Translations under genes and position numbers: made by a program
Shown: in pieces, positions 42,575 to 51,314 of the stretch
Numbering within the stretch: the first letter of the stretch is position 1
How the letters are laid out: every line of letters begins with the position of its first letter
The notes under the pieces: generated by a model
The model's input: the letters and a program-made list of their open reading frames with translations, nothing else
The model's database searches: none
Told to the model about the DNA's origin: nothing
NCBI GenBank assembly: GCA_943787185.1
Contig: CALSLL010000001.1
Span: forward strand, 558,001 to 622,000
From: UBA10349 sp003485905
GTDB lineage: Bacteria > Pseudomonadota > Gammaproteobacteria > Arenicellales > Arenicellaceae
Length of the DNA: 64,000 nt
Direction: 5' to 3'

Positions 42575-42739
42575 GCTTGGGTGCGCATTTTAACCCAATA
42601 AAAAATGTACGTAGAAAAATATTATTATCAGCTCATATTCATTTTATGGGCAATCTATCAATTATTGGCTCTCATGCTAGAATCGCGCCCCGCCGTATCT
42701 TAGCTCTCCTGAAGAACTAGGTACGCGCACGAAAATATT

Positions 42740-43591
42740 ATGCGCACATTATTCGTCGACAATCTAACCGTTATTGACTGCTCACTGCTAGACAGCGAGT
42801 TAGGGCTGAGTGGTGCCAGTTGGATAGTCGATCTTTCCTTATCAGGAAATCTTGACGATGAAAGTATGCTACTCGATTTTGGTGTGGTGAAAAAACAAGT
42901 AAAGGCCTTAATCGACGCAGAAGTCGATCACAAACTAATTGTTCCAAGCGCATCTGTGCACTGCGATATAACAACTGACAATAATAGTTCAGAGATATCA
43001 TTCAGCTCAAAATCAAATCAGAATTTCACCGTTACAGCCCCGAATTCAGCGTTCTGCATATTGCCAAGCGAGCGTATTAACACCGAGGGCGTAACAGCTT
43101 ATTTGAACGATAGGCTGCGAGCACTCTTACCAGAGAACATAAGTGTAATCGATGTTCATTTACGCAACGAAATCAGAGATAACGCGGTTTGGTTTCGTTA
43201 TAGCCACGGATTAAAAAAACACAATGGCAACTGCCAGCGCATCACTCACGGGCACCGATCGCGGTTGGAAATTTATGTCGACGGGGTTCGTGACAATGTA
43301 CTTGAAAAAGAATGGGTCAAACGCTTAGACAACATCTATATCGCAACGCGTGAAGACCTAGAGCGCTCATCAGATTATATAAACGAGTTTAGCTACAGGG
43401 CAGATCAGGGTACCTTCAAGCTTTCCTTACCTAAAGACCGAACGTATCTAGTCGACTGTGACACAACGATTGAAGAAATTGCACAGACTCTAGCAAATAC
43501 GGTCGCTAGCGGTATATCAGGTAAGAATGTAAAAGTTATCGCTTGGGAAGGTGTTGATAAGGGTGCAATTGGAGTCACTAACGAAAGTTAA
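42740..43591 (+). CDS. Two-domain 6-pyruvoyl-tetrahydropterin synthase-like protein
   Basis: This 283-residue cytoplasmic protein is a fused double PTPS/QueD-like fold. The first unit has MLLDFGVVKKQVKALIDAEVDHKL (residues about 43-66), matching the D-F-x-x-(I/V)-K and DH-L pattern of the family. The second has RITHGHRSRLEIYVDG with the zinc-type His pair. True QueD enzymes are about 120 residues. In the fused form the first unit lacks an obvious full zinc triad, so the catalytic unit may be only the second, or the protein may be specialised. Such fused homologues occur in marine gammaproteobacteria and are annotated only as 6-carboxytetrahydropterin synthase-like. It might act in queuosine or pterin metabolism (inference). 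No queC/E/F is adjacent. Confidence 0.7.
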   Translation: MRTLFVDNLTVIDCSLLDSELGLSGASWIVDLSLSGNLDDESMLLDFGVVKKQVKALIDAEVDHKLIVPSASVHCDITTDNNSSEISFSSKSNQNFTVTAPNSAFCILPSERINTEGVTAYLNDRLRALLPENISVIDVHLRNEIRDNAVWFRYSHGLKKHNGNCQRITHGHRSRLEIYVDGVRDNVLEKEWVKRLDNIYIATREDLERSSDYINEFSYRADQGTFKLSLPKDRTYLVDCDTTIEEIAQTLANTVASGISGKNVKVIAWEGVDKGAIGVTNES

Positions 43592-43611
43592 ATTCGTAAC
43601 CTTCCTTGGCA

Positions 43612-44046
43612 TTAAGCAGGTTTTGAGTTGGCCATATTCACCGCTGCTTGCTCATAAATCACTTTGAGCATTGCGTGCAGGCCATTGCTGCGAGTCGGGC
43701 TTAAGTGCTCATCAAAACCAATATCAGATATAAATTCTGGCCCAGCATCCAAAATATCATTCGGTTTTTGATCGTTATATACGCGCAGTAATATGGCAAT
43801 CAAACCAGATACAATCGCCGCATCGCTAATGCCCTGTATGTTCATTTGCCCACTCTTTTGCATTTCGATCTGAAACCAAACCTGAGACTGACAGCCGCGA
43901 ATACGATTTTCTTCAGTACGCCATTCCACCGGGAAGTCTGGCAAGGCTTTACCCAGATCAATAATGTGCTCATAGCGAGCCATCCAATCCTCAAATAATT
44001 GAAATTCCTCAACTGTGTCTTGTTGAGCTTGTGCAACAGGGTTCAT
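43612..44046 (-). CDS. SufE-family sulfur acceptor protein
   Basis: This 144-residue cytoplasmic protein has the active Cys at C52 in the GCQSQVWF motif, preceded by WMARYEHIIDLGKALPDFP, the family's N-terminal helix. SufE accepts a persulfide from SufS or CsdA and passes it on to Fe-S assembly or tRNA thiolation (SufE or CsdE type). The suf operon is not in this window, so SufE or CsdE cannot be decided. It ends 70 bp before the cysS stop, on the same strand and downstream of cysS. The GLHAMLKVIYEQAAV end is a typical C-terminal helix. Confidence 0.9.
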   Translation of the reverse strand: MNPVAQAQQDTVEEFQLFEDWMARYEHIIDLGKALPDFPVEWRTEENRIRGCQSQVWFQIEMQKSGQMNIQGISDAAIVSGLIAILLRVYNDQKPNDILDAGPEFISDIGFDEHLSPTRSNGLHAMLKVIYEQAAVNMANSKPA

Positions 44047-44116
44047 AAGAATGACTCTTTTCTGTTATGGGTAGATATATATGGGTGGTTATAAAACTTA
44101 AATTGACGATAGCTTG

Positions 44117-45493
44117 TTATCTAGCCTTACGCCATCGGGTACCGCCGGCAACATCTTCCAATTCTACGCCAAGAGCTAATAATTTATCCCGTATCGCGTC
44201 GGCCTCAGCATACTGTTTGTCCGCTCGGGCTTGCTCTCTATCAGCGACTAATGCGTCGATAACAGTTTCGTCAAATACCCCAGCATCTCCCGCAAACCAT
44301 GTGGCAGGGTCCTGAGTTAGAATGCCCAGTAGCTGCCCGCAGGCTAACAATGATGACTTTAACCGCAACCGCTCTTCATCATCAGTGCTAATGTTCAGCG
44401 CGCGCGCCGTATTAAACATTTCGGCTAGTGCTTTCGGCGTATTTAAATCATCCAACAGAGTGTCCATGAAAGCTTGTGGTACTTCCGCATCTGACACATC
44501 AATATCTTCCGCGTCTCGTAAGGCTCCATATAATCGATCCAACGCAGCTTGAGCCTGTCGAGCGGTATCATCAGACCATTCCAGCTGTGCTCGATAATGC
44601 GCACTCAATAGAGCGTATCGAATCACTTCACCTCGATAATCCTTAACCAAATCTTTTATCAGCAATACATTGCCAAGAGATTTAGACATTTTCTCGGCAT
44701 TAACGTTAATAAATCCGTTATGCATCCAGTAGCGAACATAGGTATCCCCACCGTGAGCACAGGTGCTTTGCGCAACCTCATTCTCATGATGAGGAAACAC
44801 CAAATCTGTCCCCCCACCGTGAATATCTATAGTTCTCCCCAAGTGTGCCTTGGCCATTGCCGAACATTCAATGTGCCAACCGGGCCTACCCCGACCCCAT
44901 GGACTATCCCAACCAGGCTGCTCATCACTGGATGGCTTCCATAATACAAAGTCACTAGGGTTTTTCTTATACGGGGCAACTTCAACCCTGGCACCGGCTA
45001 TCAGTTCATCTTGATTACGCCCGGACAGCTCTCCGTAGGTCTTGTACGTACTCACATCAAAAAGCACATGCGATTCAGCTTCGTAGGCAAAACCATCTTC
45101 GATCAAGGCAGCTATCATGGCTGAAATTTCAGGCAGATGATCCGTAACACGCGGCTCTATATCAACCGGCAGAACACCTAACATTCCCAGATCAGCATGA
45201 AATGCATTGGTATAGCGTTCAGATATCACGTCGATTCCGACGCCTTCCATCACCGCGGCTTTATTAATTTTATCGTCAATATCTGTGATATTTCGAACGT
45301 ACTCAACATTCGGATACAAGCTTCTAAGAAGCCTCGCGAGAATATCAAACACGACCGGAGGTCGCGCATTGCCAATATGCGCAAAGCTATATACCGTAGG
45401 ACCGCACACATACATTGTCACTCGCTCTGTATCGAGCGGAACAAAAATCTCCTTTTTACGGGTAAGTGTGTTGTGAAGGCGTAGCTCAGGCAT
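44117..45493 (-). CDS. cysS: Cysteinyl-tRNA synthetase
   Basis: Class I synthetase of 458 residues using the ATG at 45493. An ATG three codons earlier (45502) is equally open. The zinc Cys30 and the HIGH motif lie in MYVCGPTVYSFAHIGNARP (H39-I-G-N), and the KMSKS motif is EKMSKSLGN. HIECSAMAKAHLG and HGGGTDLVFPHHENE provide the remaining zinc ligands. The C-terminal region (ADKQYAEADAIRDKLLALGVELEDV) is the usual anticodon-binding helical part. It is likely co-transcribed with the sufE-like gene; both serve sulfur amino acid or sulfur transfer chemistry. Confidence 0.98.
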   Translation of the reverse strand: MPELRLHNTLTRKKEIFVPLDTERVTMYVCGPTVYSFAHIGNARPPVVFDILARLLRSLYPNVEYVRNITDIDDKINKAAVMEGVGIDVISERYTNAFHADLGMLGVLPVDIEPRVTDHLPEISAMIAALIEDGFAYEAESHVLFDVSTYKTYGELSGRNQDELIAGARVEVAPYKKNPSDFVLWKPSSDEQPGWDSPWGRGRPGWHIECSAMAKAHLGRTIDIHGGGTDLVFPHHENEVAQSTCAHGGDTYVRYWMHNGFINVNAEKMSKSLGNVLLIKDLVKDYRGEVIRYALLSAHYRAQLEWSDDTARQAQAALDRLYGALRDAEDIDVSDAEVPQAFMDTLLDDLNTPKALAEMFNTARALNISTDDEERLRLKSSLLACGQLLGILTQDPATWFAGDAGVFDETVIDALVADREQARADKQYAEADAIRDKLLALGVELEDVAGGTRWRKAR

Positions 45494-45675
45494 GTAGTTC
45501 ACACAGTTAGTTCAAACAAGTAGATGGTAAGACGGATAGATGCTTAGTTTTGATATATCTTAAACACACTTATTGAAGATGTGTTTTAGAAAGTTGCTAA
45601 AACTTATAATTCAGAATGAGATAAAAAGGTACAGAAATCTACTGTTAATTATGGGCCAATACAGAATCGATAATA

Positions 45676-45706
45676 TAAAAAACGGCGGTTAAAGCCCGCC
45701 GTTCGT
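45676..45706 (-). terminator. Rho-independent terminator after subtilase autotransporter gene
   Basis: AACGGCGG and CCGCCGTT form an eight-pair stem around a seven-base loop, with a T-run on the minus strand. It lies about 20 bases past the stop at 45726. Confidence 0.85.
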
Positions 45707-45725
45707 CGAAAGTTATTCCAAGGCT

Positions 45726-47951
45726 CTACATAAATAATCGAAGGGTCACCATAGCCGAATAATCTGTGCTGGCGCCTTGAATGTGATTAGGCTCTGTTCG
45801 CATCATTAAAAAGCTGCCAATCTCACCAAAGCCAGAAAGTGGTATTCGGTAATATGCTTCCAATCGATGCTCAGCACCCTCTGCTCGCAAATCAAGCCGA
45901 CTGGTGTTCTTTAGTACCTTTCGGCCTCCATCCAAAGCATACGGAATCACATAATCAACTTCTCCACTAGTAATCCTCATTGGTTGAGACCAGGCTACAC
46001 CGGCTCTATCCCCATCAGCAAACAAATTATTAGCCAACACTCCAAAACCAAACCATTCACTACGAACATTGGAGAAGTTATGTAACAAACTTTCATCCGC
46101 CTCATCAACATAACTCAATCCTTGCCCCATGTTACCTACCAGAGAAACACGATCGGACAAGCGATAATGAGCAGTTAAATTGACTGTCCAGGTCTCTGTT
46201 TGGTTAACCCCAAATGCTCCACCACTAGAGCCACCAAAAAAGCTTTGGTTTTCGGTTAACTGTGCAATCTGCAAATCTACAGCTCCCCGTTCGCTTAGTC
46301 GGTAATCCAACTGGATTAACGCGCTAGAGCTATCTAAGCCAAATTCATGTGTTTCATCAACTGAAACCACACCCATCTGCAAACTCAAATCATCCGCTAG
46401 GGGATAAGCAATCGCAGCTGAATTTGCACGGCTTGAAAAACCTAAAGCAGGTGATACAAAAGTCTCTCCAGACAAAAACACCGCCTGACTCATGACCCCA
46501 CGTGAACCTTCGTCTGCAACTGAAGCGAACTGAGTGCTGGGGTTAGTGTTGTGACTTATTCGATAGTTCAGACCATCCACATCACCACCCGCCAATGAGA
46601 AAGATACGTCAGTATTTTGTTGATCGTCCCATACAACATCTCCTGCAAGAGCAGAATACCGGTCAAACTCAAATGTCTCAGTACCGAATGTAGAGTATCT
46701 AAAATCAACAAAACTATTGCCCAATCCGGTTTGCATACGCGCGGCACCGTACTGCTCATCCAATGAACTAAAGAAACTACCGACATCGCTCGCACGATCT
46801 GCGATGGTCACGTAACCACCTAAATCCACCTCAAATGGACGTCCATAGGAATCTAATACAAGAGTCTTCTCTAACTGCTCCTCTGCATCTCCCCGAAAAA
46901 GTAAAGCAGCGCCAACTGCAGCACCTACCAACAGAGCTGCACCCGCACCGCTGGAGCCACCACCACCGCTACCACCCGTACCAGTATTCGCTTGATCATT
47001 GGTTGGAACTGTAACTGGCCCAACTATTGAATTTATAACTTGCGCTGCATCAGCAACAAATCCATTCCCCCACACGGGGTCGATACCCTCTTCGCCCATA
47101 TCAATAGCAGAAGCAAATATGACTTGCGCCACATCTTCCCCTGTTAATGTAGGGTTTTGTACTAGCACTGCGGCTCCGATTCCGGCCATTCGTGCAGCCG
47201 CAAAAGACGTCCCAAAAACAGGGCTAAAACCTGTAACACCATGCGTTACGACATATCGATCAGCCGTAGCTCCAGCCCGATTTGACTGCGCCAACAAACC
47301 GCCCCCCGCATCTGCACCGCCAACTATGACAACCCCAGGTAATACAAAATGCGCAGAAGCCATTGCGGTAGGTTCGTCCGAAAACCCGTTACCGGACTGA
47401 ATTGAAATAAACTTTCCTGCGTCGGATGCCGCGCCCATGTTATTTAAAAATCCCTTAAATCCCTCGCTTATAGACAATACCCGTATATTTGAGTTTTGAA
47501 TGGTCGCAAACAAGGCAGCATCACTAGCCGCTTGGGTACCAAAAAAACTCCCGTTAGTCACCTTAAGAGCCGCGATAGCGATTCCAGACGACTCCTCGTC
47601 AATAATTAGAGCTGAGGTAGTGCCGTGGGAAATACTTGTAGAGTCGAAAAATGACCCGTTATTTAATAAAAAGTCGGTGCTAAATTCAGAAATAACATTG
47701 AGATTATTGTTGGTGTTAACTCCGGTATCGATTAGCCCTACTACAATCGTACCTTCGGGAACAATGGCCGGAGCTTCAGGCTCTGTAGTTTCCGGCGTTG
47801 TGGTGTCGGGCGCTGTAGTTACAGGTGGTGTAGGGTCAGTTACTTGAGCGTAGGCAGTGCTATAGAAAACTAGCGCCACGGGCACAATGACCGACCTGAG
47901 TGGCCTTGAAATCGCGGATATAATCAATCCGAACTGTGGTTTGGTAAACAT
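45726..47951 (-). CDS. Subtilisin-like serine protease autotransporter
   Basis: This 741-residue protein has an extended signal peptide (first 36 residues, ending TAYA) and a Thr/Pro/Glu-rich linker. The S8 peptidase domain has the catalytic triad Asp75 (GLIDTGVN), His109 (SHGT) and Ser249 (GTSFAAAR). A Gly/Ser-rich stretch plus a hydrophobic AGAALLVGAAVGAALLF segment (about 325-352) joins it to the C-terminal barrel, about 350 residues of amphipathic strands ending in MVTLRLFM. This layout (passenger protease then barrel) is that of subtilase autotransporters, which display or release the protease. The hydrophobic hinge is unusual in the middle and could span the barrel pore. The substrate is unknown. 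The gene stands alone with its own terminator. Confidence 0.88.
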   Translation of the reverse strand: MFTKPQFGLIISAISRPLRSVIVPVALVFYSTAYAQVTDPTPPVTTAPDTTTPETTEPEAPAIVPEGTIVVGLIDTGVNTNNNLNVISEFSTDFLLNNGSFFDSTSISHGTTSALIIDEESSGIAIAALKVTNGSFFGTQAASDAALFATIQNSNIRVLSISEGFKGFLNNMGAASDAGKFISIQSGNGFSDEPTAMASAHFVLPGVVIVGGADAGGGLLAQSNRAGATADRYVVTHGVTGFSPVFGTSFAAARMAGIGAAVLVQNPTLTGEDVAQVIFASAIDMGEEGIDPVWGNGFVADAAQVINSIVGPVTVPTNDQANTGTGGSGGGGSSGAGAALLVGAAVGAALLFRGDAEEQLEKTLVLDSYGRPFEVDLGGYVTIADRASDVGSFFSSLDEQYGAARMQTGLGNSFVDFRYSTFGTETFEFDRYSALAGDVVWDDQQNTDVSFSLAGGDVDGLNYRISHNTNPSTQFASVADEGSRGVMSQAVFLSGETFVSPALGFSSRANSAAIAYPLADDLSLQMGVVSVDETHEFGLDSSSALIQLDYRLSERGAVDLQIAQLTENQSFFGGSSGGAFGVNQTETWTVNLTAHYRLSDRVSLVGNMGQGLSYVDEADESLLHNFSNVRSEWFGFGVLANNLFADGDRAGVAWSQPMRITSGEVDYVIPYALDGGRKVLKNTSRLDLRAEGAEHRLEAYYRIPLSGFGEIGSFLMMRTEPNHIQGASTDYSAMVTLRLFM

Positions 47952-48276
47952 ATCTCAAACTCTCCAAATCAGTAACTCGCCAAACAGCGCAAGCAGTCAG
48001 CATAACCACGTTTGAGGTTTAATTTGCAAAAATTAGTGAAAAAGAAGACCGCACTGCACTTAGTTCCATCACTACCCAAAATAGCTACTGGCGCCATCTT
48101 GCCGTTACTATCTTTGTATGGGCGACGGATTCTAACATTTATAACTATTTCGAAACAAAACTTTATCCGCCTATAAATAACACGAGAACGGCGTATTTAG
48201 AAGACCATTTCACGTTCAAGCAAACGTATTTACCAACAGAACAGTACAACGATATCTATCCTGAACGGGGTATCGT
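47952..48276. other. 325-bp intergenic region
   Basis: No gene is seen. It contains the leader of the subtilase gene and, near 48248-48278, a weak AACGATA/TATCGTT inverted repeat next to the dsbB stop, without a clear T-run. Confidence 0.5.
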
Positions 48277-48780
48277 TTAACTAAAGATACTGGGGCGAGC
48301 CTTAAACATTTGTTGCAATGCCACGAGACACATAGCCCCGAATATAAAAACCATCCATGTTGGCATACTCATCCCCAAAAACGACCATTGTATTTCGGCG
48401 CATTCGCCACTACCTGACAGCACCGTAGAAATAGTTTCCAAAAGTGGAAACGCTTGCAACATAAAATCAAGATCTGGACCACACGCAGGTACCTGATCGG
48501 CTGGCAAACCTTGCAGCCAAACTTGCCTACCGGCTATAGCCGCCCCAGCCAACGAAAACACTAGAACGAAACCAGCGTAAACCCGATGCCCTGTTATTCC
48601 AGGGTTGTGCAAAAACCCAACCAAGCAGACTAGCCCAACCGCGACAACAAAAACTCGCTGAAACATGCACAATGGACAGGGATTAAGCCCCATAAAATGC
48701 TCAAAGTACAACGCGCACAACATGAGTCCAGTACAAGTTAAAAAACCTACTAAATATAGTCGTGTAGAAGGGTTTCGCAT
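48277..48780 (-). CDS. dsbB: Disulfide bond formation protein DsbB
   Basis: This four-helix inner-membrane protein of 167 residues reoxidises DsbA and passes electrons to quinones. The first Cys pair is CPLC in the NPCPLCMFQR motif, with the quinone-ring Arg. The second is in the periplasmic loop, VPACGPDLDFM and SGECAEIQW. Four hydrophobic segments are seen (GFLTCTGLMLCALYF, VFVVAVGLVCLVGF, VYAGFVLVFSLAGAA and the last near TWMVFIFGAMCLVALQQM). The ATG at 48780 fits an AAGG nine bases upstream; the ATG at 48786 is the alternative. It lies downstream of the ycgN-like gene and is a single-gene unit. Confidence 0.95.
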   Translation of the reverse strand: MRNPSTRLYLVGFLTCTGLMLCALYFEHFMGLNPCPLCMFQRVFVVAVGLVCLVGFLHNPGITGHRVYAGFVLVFSLAGAAIAGRQVWLQGLPADQVPACGPDLDFMLQAFPLLETISTVLSGSGECAEIQWSFLGMSMPTWMVFIFGAMCLVALQQMFKARPSIFS

Positions 48781-48879
48781 GGCCATCAACCTTTATGTTT
48801 CAATTATTAATGTGGCTTTTCAAACAACTCACACAGCTTACAACACATTAGTCACCCGTCACAATCCGAACCCAATTAA

Positions 48880-49392
48880 TTATTGGTCAGCGCAATTAGA
48901 TTCTGGCCACTCAACCACATATTCTTCCCAATCTTTATCAACCGTTTGCTCGCTACGAACCCTCCCTCGAACCGACATTCCTGCTTTATGAACCGATTCT
49001 GAATCACCCGTTACCAGAGGATGCCAAATCGGTAAATCTTGACCCTCAAACAGCAACCGGTATGCGCAACTCGAGGGTGCAAATTCGACGCATTCCGCCA
49101 AATTTTGTGGGGTCAGCACCATACACCGAGGCACCAATTTTTTTCGTTGCTTGTACCGAGTACATCGGCATGCCTTCTGGTCCAGTAAATCACAACACAC
49201 GTCGGTGTATACCAAAGTGCTGGTCTCGATATCTTGCAACTGATTTAGACAGCACTTAGCGCAACCATCACAAAGAGATTCCCACTCCTGAGTAGACATC
49301 TCATTTAAGTTTTTTGATTTCCAGAACGGAACATCTTTCGATTCCGAAAGTGGCTTCCCTAATGCGGCAGTAGATGACTTCTTTAAAGACAC
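48880..49392 (-). CDS. YcgN-type cysteine cluster protein (UPF0260)
   Basis: I start it at a GTG at 49392, giving about 170 residues. The frame runs back to 49443 over the preceding gene's end, and the next ATG (49299) would cut the conserved FW motif. The family core is SLCDGCAKCCLNQL, CCDLLDQKACRCTRY, VPRCMVLTP and SSCAYRLLFEGQDLPIWHPLVTG. Ten or so conserved Cys residues suggest an Fe-S or zinc cluster of unknown function. It is cytoplasmic. It follows a DNA glycosylase gene closely and probably shares a transcript with it. Confidence 0.88.
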   Translation of the reverse strand: MSLKKSSTAALGKPLSESKDVPFWKSKNLNEMSTQEWESLCDGCAKCCLNQLQDIETSTLVYTDVCCDLLDQKACRCTRYKQRKKLVPRCMVLTPQNLAECVEFAPSSCAYRLLFEGQDLPIWHPLVTGDSESVHKAGMSVRGRVRSEQTVDKDWEEYVVEWPESNCADQ

Positions 49393-49396
49393 AATT

Positions 49397-49948
49397 TCAT
49401 ATGTAATTTGCCAATATCTGCCATTTTGAGAGCTTTTGTTCAAAACTCATTCCGGCATTTGCAGGACTGGTCGACGGCAATTTAATCAATTCGGGAAGCA
49501 TTCTCGGATCTACCCCTGCCAGTGAAACATCGGGGACTGCATATTTTACAAAATACTTTTCCGCGGCGGCCCCATTGAAAGCGATCAATTTTATAGAGTT
49601 CGAAGCCAACAAATCTGAAAACGGATTAACCTCTAATCCCGACGACTTAATATTGCTATCCAAACTTCCTTCCCTATAGGCGCTATGCACTACATCCCAC
49701 AGCATTATTCCACGTTGGGCCAAACAGCTTACACGGTGACGATAGCTGCTACCAACTTCAAATTCAGCGATTCTGGCCATAATCGACCAAAATTGATTCC
49801 TAGGATGAGCAAAATATTGTTGCTCTTGAATTGATGCAACTCCAGGCAACGACCCCAAGATAAGCACAGTCGGTTGTAAATTACCGACTGGGTCAAACCC
49901 GGTCGCCATGTCACCAATAAGCGCCTCGGCAGCAGGGGCATCAGGCAT
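49397..49948 (-). CDS. Hypoxanthine-DNA glycosylase family protein (UDG superfamily)
   Basis: The protein has about 183 residues from the ATG at 49948, preceded by AGGGGG; the frame is open to a TTG at 49981. It belongs to the uracil-DNA-glycosylase superfamily, in the group that excises hypoxanthine from deaminated adenine. Motifs are LILGSLPGVASIQEQQYFAHPRNQFW at the N-terminus (an active-site segment with Gly-Ser-Leu-Pro) and LPSTSPANAG near the C-terminus, typical of the DNA-deoxyinosine glycosylase type, so Mug is less likely. It would start base-excision repair. It is followed by the ycgN-like gene and starts about 34 bases after the fba stop, on the same strand. Confidence 0.85.
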   Translation of the reverse strand: MPDAPAAEALIGDMATGFDPVGNLQPTVLILGSLPGVASIQEQQYFAHPRNQFWSIMARIAEFEVGSSYRHRVSCLAQRGIMLWDVVHSAYREGSLDSNIKSSGLEVNPFSDLLASNSIKLIAFNGAAAEKYFVKYAVPDVSLAGVDPRMLPELIKLPSTSPANAGMSFEQKLSKWQILANYI

Positions 49949-49981
49949 AGACCGCCCCCTGCGCAGCAAACGAACACACAA

Positions 49982-51046
49982 TCAGTTGACCGTTGGGTCT
50001 AACTCTCCACGTGCATATAACTCGGTCATAACCTCTAAACTAATTGGGCGTATCTTACTGGCGTGCCCTGCTGTCCCAAACGCTTCGTAACGAATAATAC
50101 AAATATCTGACATAGCTTTGAGCGCCTTGCCCATATATTTACGCGGATCAAATTCGGCGGGGTTATCGTTAAAGAATTGTCGAATCGCGCCGGTTACTGC
50201 CAAACGTAAGTCAGTATCGATATTCACCTTACGCACACCGTGTTTTATTCCTTCTTGAATTTCTTCAAGTGGCACGCCATAAGTCTCGCCAAGATCACCA
50301 CCGTGCTCGTTAATAATCTTGAGCCATTCTTGAGGAACCGAAGAAGAGCCATGCATTACCAAGTGTGTATCCGGTATACGTTTGTTGATCGCCTTTATGC
50401 GGTCGATAGCAAGGATATCGCCAGTTGGCGGGCGAGTAAATTTGTACGCCCCATGGCTGGTTCCTATTGCTATGGCCAATGCATCAACACACGTATCTCG
50501 AACGAAATCAGCGGCCTCATCCGGGTCAGTCAATAGTTGATCATGACTCAAAACTCCCTCGGCACCTGAGCCATCTTCATCACCTGCCATCCCGGTTTCC
50601 AAGGAACCTAAACAACCTAACTCGCCTTCTACCGACACACCGCATGAGTGTGCCAACTCGACAACCTTGCGCGTCACCCCCGAATTATAATTGTAGTCAG
50701 CTGGAGTCTTCATATCCTCTTTAAGGGAGCCATCCATCATGACTGATGTAAAACCGAGCTGAATTGAACGCTGGCATACCGCCGCTGACGCGCCATGATC
50801 TTGATGCATTGCTACCGGAATATGCGGCCATTCCTCAGTCGCGCTTAATATCAGGTGCCGCAAAAAAGGCGCGCCCGCATATGCACGCGCGCCAGCTGAT
50901 GCCTGCACAATTACCGGGCTATCTGTCTTATCAGCAGCTTCCATAATGGCACGCATTTGTTCCAAATTATTTACATTGAACGCAGGCACGCCATAACCAA
51001 ATTCCGCCGCGTGATCCAACATTTGCCGCATACTTATTAACGCCAT
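49982..51046 (-). CDS. fba: Class II fructose-1,6-bisphosphate aldolase (CbbA/Fba type)
   Basis: This zinc aldolase (354 residues) interconverts fructose-1,6-bisphosphate with dihydroxyacetone phosphate and glyceraldehyde-3-phosphate, and also works on sedoheptulose bisphosphate in Calvin-type pathways. Zinc and catalytic segments are MHQDHGAS, MDGSL, EGELGCLG, GTSHGAYKF, LVMHGSSSV and NIDTDLRLA. The long form with the extra C-terminal part (FDPRKYMGKALKAMSDICIIRYEAFG) places it in the class IIB/CbbA group. It is the last gene of the tkt-pgk-pyk-fba row, with about 270 bp upstream before pyk, so it may have its own promoter. Confidence 0.97.
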   Translation of the reverse strand: MALISMRQMLDHAAEFGYGVPAFNVNNLEQMRAIMEAADKTDSPVIVQASAGARAYAGAPFLRHLILSATEEWPHIPVAMHQDHGASAAVCQRSIQLGFTSVMMDGSLKEDMKTPADYNYNSGVTRKVVELAHSCGVSVEGELGCLGSLETGMAGDEDGSGAEGVLSHDQLLTDPDEAADFVRDTCVDALAIAIGTSHGAYKFTRPPTGDILAIDRIKAINKRIPDTHLVMHGSSSVPQEWLKIINEHGGDLGETYGVPLEEIQEGIKHGVRKVNIDTDLRLAVTGAIRQFFNDNPAEFDPRKYMGKALKAMSDICIIRYEAFGTAGHASKIRPISLEVMTELYARGELDPTVN

Positions 51047-51314
51047 TACGATGACTCCTTCTTGATTTCGATATTTATTAAATTATTCATTATTCTTGAC
51101 TTACGTTTTCAATATTTACTTTTCCAACCCTTAGTCGCTAATCGGCAGGATTCTGCGTGCTCTAATTATCAGAGCTATTCTTTCCTAAGCTAAACAAACG
51201 GATACGAACGTTACTCTATTTAATCTTCCCCCAACATATCAATTTTTTATTTTATACCGAATGTGTAATCTGGAATTTTAAATCGACTTCTACTTTGACA
51301 ACGTCAATCCTCGG

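Noticed and set aside
48248..48278. AACGATA/TATCGTT inverted repeat as dsbB terminator
   Set aside because: The stem is short, the loop is long and no T-run follows.
49397..49948. Mug (G:T/U mismatch glycosylase)
   Set aside because: The GSLPGVASIQ and LPSTSPANA motifs fit the hypoxanthine-DNA glycosylase group better.
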